A stretch of 7,389 nt of DNA from Nitrospirae bacterium RIFCSPHIGHO2_01_FULL_66_17. GTDB taxonomy: Bacteria > Nitrospirota > Nitrospiria > 2-01-FULL-66-17. The notes under the pieces are model-generated. The model saw only the letters and a program-made list of their open reading frames with translations, was not told the DNA's origin and ran no database searches. Below are positions 1-4,411 of this stretch, piece after piece; position 1 is the stretch's first letter; every line of letters starts with the position of its first letter. The stretch spans positions 58,893-66,281 of the forward strand of contig MHEO01000002.1 in the NCBI GenBank assembly GCA_001803875.1. The letters run 5' to 3'. A program made the position numbers and the translations under genes.

Positions 1-270
1 GCTCGGAGGGATCGGTTGGACGGGAGGGGGCTGGTCCGTCGCTGCGGACGGAGCGACCGGTTCCGCCTGTTCCGCCGACTCCGGTGCAGGGATGGGAGTG
101 GCCTGATCTTCCGCGGCGGCGATTGAAGCGCTCAAGACCGTTGCGATGAGCAGGAGAGCCCCGATTCCCCTCCAGAGGACGAATCCTAAATGGGAGAGCC
201 GATGTATCAGATGTATCAAGAGATTAGACGGACCGTGTGCCCGCGTAAACGGCGCGAGGAGCCTGTCCAT
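1..270 (-). CDS. N-terminal part of an exported or membrane-anchored protein of unknown function (runs off left edge)
   Basis: An open frame of 90 codons on the minus strand reaches the window edge without a stop. It encodes a basic N-region, then a hydrophobic stretch (about residues 35-50, around IGALLLIATVLSAS) ending in an alanine-rich AAA-ED site that fits signal peptidase I cleavage near residue 53. After this comes a low-complexity linker rich in Pro, Ala and Glu (residues 57-90). This is the architecture of a secreted or periplasmic protein, or of an N-terminally anchored one with a disordered spacer before its folded domain. That domain lies outside the window, so I assign no function. 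The start is uncertain. ATG at 270 lies inside the palindromic repeat at 258-383 and gives a long N-region. TTG at 219 would give a more usual signal peptide. Neither has a clear Shine-Dalgarno. An in-frame TGA lies upstream of 270, so the start cannot be much earlier. The gene is divergent from the DUF3047 gene. Confidence 0.6.
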   Translation of the reverse strand, partial: MDRLLAPFTRAHGPSNLLIHLIHRLSHLGFVLWRGIGALLLIATVLSASIAAAEDQATPIPAPESAEQAEPVAPSAATDQPPPVQPIPPS

Positions 271-383
271 GAATGGCCATCTGCTGCGTTGTCGGTCGGC
301 CTCGCGTGCTCACGTACGACTCAGTACGCTCCGCGCGCAAGGCCTCCTTCCGCCTTGCATCTGGCCATCCCTGAACAGGCTCC
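258..383. repeat. 126-nt imperfect palindrome, REP/MITE-like element
   Basis: The outer arms 258-284 and 357-383 are inverted copies: GGAGCCTGT...ATGGCCA..TGC pairs at 22 of 27 positions with the reverse complement of the right arm. Pairing resumes inside, where GGCCTCGCGTG (298-308) faces CGCGCAAGGCC on the right. The centre is CGTAC-GACTCA-GTACG (about 313-328). The whole element can fold into one long interrupted hairpin. It is non-coding except that it overlaps the first codons of the minus-strand gene if that gene starts at 270. The size and dyad structure fit a REP/BIME or a small MITE. I recall similar palindromes scattered between genes of Nitrospira genomes, but that is memory, not a search. 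No target-site duplication is evident. Confidence 0.7.
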
Positions 384-447
384 AACATCTGAGTGCTCGG
401 ACAGGCTCCCAGATTAGCATGAATCATCCGCCGGAGACAACGTGCCA

Positions 448-463
448 CGATCGTGCACGATCG
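448..463. promoter_or_regulatory. 16-nt perfect palindrome, possible operator
   Basis: The sequence CGATCGTG|CACGATCG is a perfect dyad. It also contains CACGATCG as a direct repeat (446-453 and 456-463). It lies about 20 nt upstream of the candidate -35 box for the DUF3047 gene, a reasonable place for a dimeric regulator. One perfect 16-mer palindrome in a window this size is only mildly unexpected by chance, so function is unproven. Confidence 0.25.
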
Positions 464-483
464 CTTCCGGGCGAACCCGCGAG

Positions 484-513
484 TTGCGTCGGCCTGTGCG
501 TTCGGAGGATAAT
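484..513 (+). promoter_or_regulatory. candidate sigma70-type promoter for the DUF3047-M28-yaeQ operon
   Basis: TTGCGT (484-489) and GATAAT (508-513) are separated by 18 nt. The -10 box matches consensus at five of six positions; the -35 box is weak. Transcription would start near 520 and leave a short leader before the ATG at 542. No better candidate was found between the repeat and the gene. Confidence 0.35.
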
Positions 514-541
514 CGCCGACAACGCGTGTCTGGTGAGCTCG

Positions 542-1318
542 ATGGATCAATACGTCTCCTCAAGGGCCACGCACCGCCCTCGATTCCGGATCGCGCTGGC
601 GCTCGGCCTGTTGGTGTCGGTGGCCGCCGCGTCGCTCGCGTGGGCCGAATCCGACGCGGTCCTGACGATCGCCGCCTTTTCCTCGGCGCCCGAGGGCGCG
701 GCCACGCCGCCCGGCTGGGCGCCTCTCACCTTCAAGAAGATCCCCACGCGCACCGAGTACGCCGTCGTCAAAGACGGAGAGGTGACGGTGGTGCGGGCCG
801 AGAGCCGGGCCGGCGCCTCCGGCCTGACGCGCCGGGTGTCGGTCGATCTCCGCGAGTACCCCCTCATCGAGTGGCGGTGGAAGGTCTCCAACGTGATCGC
901 CAAGGGGGACGTGCGCACCAGGGCGGGCGACGACTACGCGGCGCGGATCTACATGACGTTCGCCTACGATCCCGACACGGTGAGCTTCTCCAGGAAGCTC
1001 AAGTACAAGGCCGGGCGGCTGCTGTTCGGCGACGTCCCGATCGGCGCGATCACCTATATCTGGGAGCGCGCCGTGCCGGAGGGGACGATCGTGGACAACG
1101 CGTACACCGACGTCGTGAAGATGATTGTGGTCGAAAGCGGGAAGGGTCACGTCGGGCGCTGGATGACCGAGGAGCGGAACCTCGACGACGATTACCGGAA
1201 GGCCTTCGGCGAGGACCCCCCGCTGGTCAACGGCGTGGCGATCATGACCGACACGGACAACACCGGCGAGACCGTGACGGCGTACTACGGGGACATCGTC
1301 TTCAAGAAGGCCCGGTAA
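542..1318 (+). CDS. secreted DUF3047 family protein
   Basis: This 258-residue protein starts at ATG 542, preceded by a modest GGTGAG ribosome-binding site (532-537). The longer open frame from 146 would cross the palindromic repeat and has no protein-like upstream sequence. Residues 15-35 form a hydrophobic signal segment ending in AWA-ES, a good signal peptidase I site, so export to the periplasm is predicted. The mature part shows the DUF3047 hallmarks: WRWKV (111-115), GDDYAARIY (129-137), the conserved acidic stretch MTDTDNTGE (235-243) and YYGDI near the C-terminus (248-252). The family has no established biochemical function. The invariant aromatic and Asp residues suggest a beta-sandwich ligand-binding domain, but that is inference. 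It is the first gene of a tight three-gene run, followed after 7 nt by the M28 peptidase, so co-transcription is likely. Base composition is very GC-rich, like the next two genes. Confidence 0.85.
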   Translation: MDQYVSSRATHRPRFRIALALGLLVSVAAASLAWAESDAVLTIAAFSSAPEGAATPPGWAPLTFKKIPTRTEYAVVKDGEVTVVRAESRAGASGLTRRVSVDLREYPLIEWRWKVSNVIAKGDVRTRAGDDYAARIYMTFAYDPDTVSFSRKLKYKAGRLLFGDVPIGAITYIWERAVPEGTIVDNAYTDVVKMIVVESGKGHVGRWMTEERNLDDDYRKAFGEDPPLVNGVAIMTDTDNTGETVTAYYGDIVFKKAR

Positions 1319-1325
1319 TGGGCGA

Positions 1326-2417
1326 ATGACCGGGATCGTCGGGAGGGCCGGGCGGGGCGTCATGGTCGGATTGCTGATCGTCGGGGCGTGCCTCGCGCTC
1401 CTCGTGTGGGGGTTGGCCGCGATGTTCTGGATGCCGGGCACCAGTCCCTCCGGCCCGCTTCCGCCCCTGACCGACACTGAGGCGGCCCTCGCCGACGCGC
1501 TCCGCGCCGACGTGAAGGCCCTGGCGGCCGGTATCGGCGAGCGCAACGCGGGCCGGTACGAAGCCCTGCAGGCGGCGGCCGATTACATCGACGCGTCGTT
1601 CGAGGCGGCCGGCTACGTGGTGTCGCGTCAGCGCTACGTCATGGACGGCCGTCCCTACGACAACATCGAGGTCGAACGGCGGGGCGTCGCGCAGGCCGAC
1701 GAGGTCATCGTCGTGGGCGCGCACTACGACACCGTGCCCGGATCGCCGGGCGCCGACGACAACGCCACCGGGGTGGCGGCCACGCTCGCCCTCGCCCGGG
1801 CGTTCGCGGGCCTGGATCTCCCGCGGACGGTGCGGTTCGTCGCGTTCGTGAACGAGGAGGCCCCGTACGCGCACACCGCGCGGATGGGGAGCGTGGTCTA
1901 CACGGCCCGCGCCCGCGAGCGGGGCGAGCGCGTCGCGGCGATGCTCAGCCTGGAGACGATGGGCTCTTTCGCCGACGAACCCGGGAGCCAGCGATACCCC
2001 TCCGTCCTCCGCTGGATCTATCCCGACGCCGGCAATTTCATCGCGTTCGTGAGCAACCTGCCGTCGCGGCGTCTGCTCAAGGATGCCGTCGAGATCTTCC
2101 GCCGTCATGCCTCGGTCCCGTCCGAGGGCGGCGCGCTGCTCGAGCGCCTGCCCGGCGTGGGATGGTCCGACCACTGGGCGTTCTGGCGGCAGGGCTACCC
2201 TGCGATCATGGTCACCGACACCGCGCCCTTTCGTTACGCGGCGTACCACAGCGCCCAGGACACCCCGGACAAGGTGGATTTCGGGCGGCTGGCGCGGGTC
2301 GTCGCGGGCCTGGAACACGTCGTGGCCGGCCTCGGCGGCGCAAGGACGCGAACGCCGTCCCGGGATCGAGTCGACGTTCGGACGGACGGGTTGCATCCAG
2401 CGGACCGGTCGATGTGA
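1326..2417 (+). CDS. membrane-anchored M28 family zinc aminopeptidase
   Basis: This 363-residue protein has an N-terminal transmembrane or uncleaved signal segment (about 12-35) that places the catalytic domain outside the cytoplasm. The co-catalytic di-zinc site of M28 peptidases is readable in full: GAHYDT with His133 and Asp135, GADDN with the bridging Asp144, NEE with general base Glu177 and ligand Glu178, SLETMG with Glu210, and the final ligand His308 in AAYHS. SDHWAFW (281-287) matches the conserved SDH-x-PF region. The family removes N-terminal amino acids from peptides or, in some members, acts on other amide substrates; the specificity here cannot be read from sequence. The last 25 or so residues (after GLGGAR) look like an unstructured basic tail. 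The ATG at 1326 is 7 nt after the DUF3047 stop and has only a weak Shine-Dalgarno, which fits translational coupling. A second in-frame ATG at 1362 would shorten only the basic N-terminus. Confidence 0.9.
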   Translation: MTGIVGRAGRGVMVGLLIVGACLALLVWGLAAMFWMPGTSPSGPLPPLTDTEAALADALRADVKALAAGIGERNAGRYEALQAAADYIDASFEAAGYVVSRQRYVMDGRPYDNIEVERRGVAQADEVIVVGAHYDTVPGSPGADDNATGVAATLALARAFAGLDLPRTVRFVAFVNEEAPYAHTARMGSVVYTARARERGERVAAMLSLETMGSFADEPGSQRYPSVLRWIYPDAGNFIAFVSNLPSRRLLKDAVEIFRRHASVPSEGGALLERLPGVGWSDHWAFWRQGYPAIMVTDTAPFRYAAYHSAQDTPDKVDFGRLARVVAGLEHVVAGLGGARTRTPSRDRVDVRTDGLHPADRSM

Positions 2418-2421
2418 CGCC

Positions 2422-2979
2422 ATGGCCCTGACCGCCACGATTTTTAAAGTCACGCTGCAGATCGCCGACATGGACCGCCACTACTACCACGATCATGCCC
2501 TCACCATCGCGCGCCACCCCTCCGAAACCGACGAGCGGATGATGGTGCGGGTCCTGGCCTTCGCGCGACACGCGCACGAACACCTGTCGTTCGGCAGGGG
2601 ACTGAGCACCGAGGACGAGCCCGATCTCTGGCAAAAGGATCTGACCGGCGCCATCGACCTGTGGATCGACGTGGGTCAGCCGGACGACAAACACGTTCGC
2701 AAGGCCTGCGGCCGCGCGAAACAGGTCGTCATCTACACCTATGGCGGCCGGAGCGCCGACCTGTGGTGGGAGCAACACCGGGCCAAACTCGAACGCGCGG
2801 AGAACCTGACGGTCCTGAACCTCCCGGTGGAGACCACCCGCGCCCTAGCCAGGCTCGCCCAACGCAGCGTCCACCTGCAATGCACGATTCAGGATGGACA
2901 GATCTGGATCGGGGATCGGGATGACACGGTGCAGGTCGCACTGACGACGCTCAAACGCGCGTCGACCCCGTCTCACTGA
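2422..2979 (+). CDS. yaeQ: YaeQ family protein
   Basis: This 185-residue protein is close to the usual YaeQ length of about 180. Family features are clear along its length: the N-terminal MALTATIFKV, HPSETDERMMVRVLAF (32-47), the EDEPDLW segment (64-70), IDLWIDVGQPD (78-88), the following KHVRKAC (90-96) and the tryptophan pair in ADLWWEQ. YaeQ structures have a restriction-endonuclease-like (PD-(D/E)XK) core. Asp68 and Asp83-x-Gly-Gln here fall where the family keeps its acidic and polar cluster. No nuclease activity is established that I know of, and the cellular role is unclear. The ATG at 2422 is 4 nt after the M28 stop, has no strong Shine-Dalgarno and is probably coupled. YaeQ is typically a stand-alone cytoplasmic protein, so its pairing with two exported proteins is more likely a shared transcription unit than a shared pathway. 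A longer frame from 2083 overlaps the peptidase and is not its true start. Confidence 0.9.
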   Translation: MALTATIFKVTLQIADMDRHYYHDHALTIARHPSETDERMMVRVLAFARHAHEHLSFGRGLSTEDEPDLWQKDLTGAIDLWIDVGQPDDKHVRKACGRAKQVVIYTYGGRSADLWWEQHRAKLERAENLTVLNLPVETTRALARLAQRSVHLQCTIQDGQIWIGDRDDTVQVALTTLKRASTPSH

Positions 2980-3014
2980 CCTCGATTCCCGAACCCGGGG
3001 TCAGACGGGGAAAC

Positions 3015-3053
3015 CCGCCGCCGCGACGCTGACGTATCCCGTCGCGCGGGCGG
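3015..3053 (+). terminator. strong hairpin after yaeQ, possible terminator without a U-tract
   Basis: Arms 3015-3028 and 3040-3053 pair at 12 of 14 positions (CCGCC..CGCGACG against CGTCGCG..GGCGG), with an 11-nt loop. It starts 36 nt after the yaeQ stop, the right place for an operon end. No run of T follows, so it is not a classic intrinsic terminator. It could be a 3'-end stabilising structure or a factor-assisted stop. Confidence 0.4.
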
Positions 3054-3163
3054 ACGTCAAGTCACTACACGACGTTTAACCCGGAACCCCGCAAAGGGTT
3101 ATGGTGATCTGCCCGTGTCGGCAGGGGGGGAGGACTTGTGCGAGAAATACTACTCTGAGCTAC

Positions 3164-3173
3164 CCCCTAGGGG
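3164..3173. promoter_or_regulatory. CCCCTAGGGG palindrome, possible activator site
   Basis: A perfect 10-nt dyad is embedded in TACCCCCTAGGGGTT. TAC-CCC-type half sites with a central TA resemble NarL/FixJ (LuxR-type) response-regulator sites in general form. The centre is about 33 nt upstream of the -35 box at 3202, near position -67 from the inferred start, typical for an activator. A second CCTAG follows at 3196-3200. The match to any particular regulator is not good enough to name one. Confidence 0.3.
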
Positions 3174-3201
3174 TTCAATTGTTTCCTGTTGGGGGGCCTA
3201 G

Positions 3202-3229
3202 TTGACCAATGACGGTCACATGCTACATT
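3202..3229 (+). promoter_or_regulatory. candidate sigma70-type promoter for the signalling operon
   Basis: TTGACC (3202-3207, five of six consensus positions) and TACATT (3224-3229, four of six) are 16 nt apart. This is the best promoter-like pair in the region and would start transcription around 3236. Confidence 0.45.
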
Positions 3230-3428
3230 TTGGGGGACACACTCCTTCCCCGGATGGCCCGAGAGGCTGACCACGGAAGACCAGGGGGCAAATGGGCGGA
3301 CAACGATATCCTGACGGTGAACTCGTGTCGGACCCGATGTCTCCCGGTCGTACGCCCAGTCCATTGGCCCTTACAACGTTAACGTGTTTTCCCAGGTTCC
3401 TTCACAGTCAGAGAAAGGATGTTCCCCC

Positions 3429-3803
3429 ATGGCCTTGATACTCGTCATCGATGACTCGACCTTCCAGCGCCACATGATACGCACGATGGTCGAGTCGGCG
3501 GGCCACCATGTCTTAGAGGCCAGCAACGGGCGCGAAGGTCTGCAGTTACTGGGCTCCAAAAAGCCTGACTGCGTCTTGATGGACCTGATTATGCCCGAAT
3601 TGAATGGGTTCTCGATGCTCAAAACGTTCCAGGGTTCTCACTCGAAAATTCCAGTCGTGATCGTCACCGCGGACATCCAGCAAAGCACCTATAAACAGTG
3701 CCTGGAACTCGGCGCGGTTGCCGTGCTGAACAAACCCTTGAGGCCCGATGAGCTGCACAAGACGATCCAGAAGGCTCTTGGTGTGAAGGACCAGGCCGCC
3801 TAA
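3429..3803 (+). CDS. stand-alone CheY-like response regulator receiver
   Basis: This 124-residue protein is a single receiver domain with no output domain, the size of CheY. All phosphorylation-site residues are present: the acidic pair Asp8-Asp9 (VIDDS), the phospho-acceptor Asp52 (LMDLIMPELNG), Thr80 (VIVTAD) and Lys102 in LNKPLRPDEL. The start at ATG 3429 is supported by AGAAAGGA (3412-3419) with a 9-nt gap. An in-frame ATG at 3384 would add 15 non-conserved residues and lacks a ribosome-binding site. The protein is expected to be phosphorylated by an unlinked histidine kinase, since none lies in the window, and to act through protein contacts. The stop overlaps the start of the CheC-like gene (TAATG), implying coupled translation. 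The neighbouring CheC-like protein is the obvious candidate for its phosphatase. Whether it then acts on the downstream c-di-GMP enzyme is inference. Confidence 0.93.
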   Translation: MALILVIDDSTFQRHMIRTMVESAGHHVLEASNGREGLQLLGSKKPDCVLMDLIMPELNGFSMLKTFQGSHSKIPVVIVTADIQQSTYKQCLELGAVAVLNKPLRPDELHKTIQKALGVKDQAA

Positions 3804-4411
3804 TGAACCTGAAACCCGAACAGATCGACGCCCTGACGGAACTCATCAATATCGGCGTCGGCCGTGCGGCCGGGGTGTTAAATCAGATGCTTCACCACCA
3901 CATCACCTTAGAAGTCCCGAATATTAAGGTGCTGTCTCATCAAGAGCTGAGACAGGGATTGAACGGACTCGATCAGGGCACCGTCTCCACAGTCCGAATG
4001 GACTTTAAGGGCGCCTTCTCAGGCACCACCGCATTAGTGTTCCCACCGGCTAGCGCCGCACACTTGGCGGCGATTCTTTCCCAAGAGGATCCCGAGAACT
4101 CGGATCTGGATTCGGTGCGAATCGGTGCGTTAACCGAAGTGGGGAATATCGTCATCAACGGAGTCATGGGTTCGATCACGAACGTACTCGCACAGTACGT
4201 CAGCTATTCCATGCCCTTGTATCTGGAAGACACCATCGAGAACCTTCTCATCTCGCATTGCTCAGATTCCGGTTCCGTTGTTCTCGTGGCCCAGACACGA
4301 TTTACCATTGAGCACCTCCAGATTGAAGGGGACATCATCCTGCTCTTCGAAAGCTCGTTTGACGCGTTGCTTGCGGCGATTGATCGAGTTCAGGATCAAC
4401 ACCTTGAGTGA
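3803..4411 (+). CDS. CheC-like response regulator phosphatase
   Basis: This 202-residue protein matches the CheC/CheX/FliY phosphatase family in length and pseudo-duplicated plan. The family signature is D/S-x3-E-x2-N-x22-P. The first site is complete: Asp9, Glu13, Asn16 and Pro39 (ALTELINIGVGRAA). The second has Glu112, Asn115 (LTEVGNIVING) and Pro138 at the right spacing, but Gly108 stands where Asp or Ser is usual. Two sites argue for CheC rather than single-site CheX. In Bacillus, CheC dephosphorylates CheY-P with help from CheD; no CheD is present here. The ATG overlaps the receiver stop by one base, and its own stop overlaps the next gene. With no chemoreceptor, CheA or CheW nearby, its likely substrate is the phospho-receiver encoded just upstream. 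The gene is less GC-rich than the upstream operon, like the rest of this cluster. Confidence 0.88.
   Translation: MNLKPEQIDALTELINIGVGRAAGVLNQMLHHHITLEVPNIKVLSHQELRQGLNGLDQGTVSTVRMDFKGAFSGTTALVFPPASAAHLAAILSQEDPENSDLDSVRIGALTEVGNIVINGVMGSITNVLAQYVSYSMPLYLEDTIENLLISHCSDSGSVVLVAQTRFTIEHLQIEGDIILLFESSFDALLAAIDRVQDQHLE

Larger units (their letters stand above)
2980..3428 (+). other. 449-nt non-coding region and leader before the receiver-cheC-GGDEF/EAL operon
   Basis: No convincing gene lies here. The only open frame of note, on the minus strand at 3167-3364, has no protein family look. Apart from the hairpin, palindrome and promoter listed separately, it holds several smaller dyads. One is CTGCC-CGTGTC-GGCAG (3109-3124), followed directly by a run of G. 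Another is TAACCC...GGGTTA (3077-3101). A long-range closing pair joins GGGCG (3294-3298) to CGCCC (3353-3357), with ACGA/TCGT stacked inside it. If transcription starts near 3236, the leader is about 190 nt, long enough for post-transcriptional control. I could not match it to a known riboswitch. Confidence 0.5.

Noticed and set aside
146..541. N-terminal extension of the DUF3047 frame to an ATG at 146
   Set aside because: It would translate the palindromic repeat and place the clear signal peptide in the middle of the protein. ATG 542 gives a normal exported precursor.
442..1329. Long plus-strand frame overlapping the DUF3047 gene
   Set aside because: Its product is a monotonous Arg/Gly/Asp-rich sequence, typical of the wrong frame of GC-rich DNA.
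2083..2421. N-terminal extension of yaeQ overlapping the peptidase
   Set aside because: YaeQ homologues start at MALTAT-like sequence, and the extra 113 residues are an out-of-frame reading of the M28 C-terminus.
1302..2471. 389-codon minus-strand frame opposite the M28 gene
   Set aside because: It arises from the strong third-position GC bias of the peptidase gene on the other strand; no family features. The same applies to the minus-strand frame at 560-1546.
3274..3357. Cyclic-di-GMP-I (GEMM) riboswitch in the leader
   Set aside because: AGGGGGCAAATGG resembles the GGCAAACC element only loosely, and the second conserved GACGCAAAGC-type element and tetraloop/receptor are not found.
3376..3385. 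ACGTTAACGT palindrome before the receiver gene
   Set aside because: It is a 10-nt dyad with no promoter element placed to make use of it; probably chance.
4278..4403. Extension of the PAS-GAF-GGDEF-EAL frame to an ATG at 4278
   Set aside because: It overlaps over 130 nt of the CheC-like gene and encodes Ser/Arg-rich shadow sequence. TTG 4404 has a ribosome-binding site at proper spacing and a short coupling overlap.
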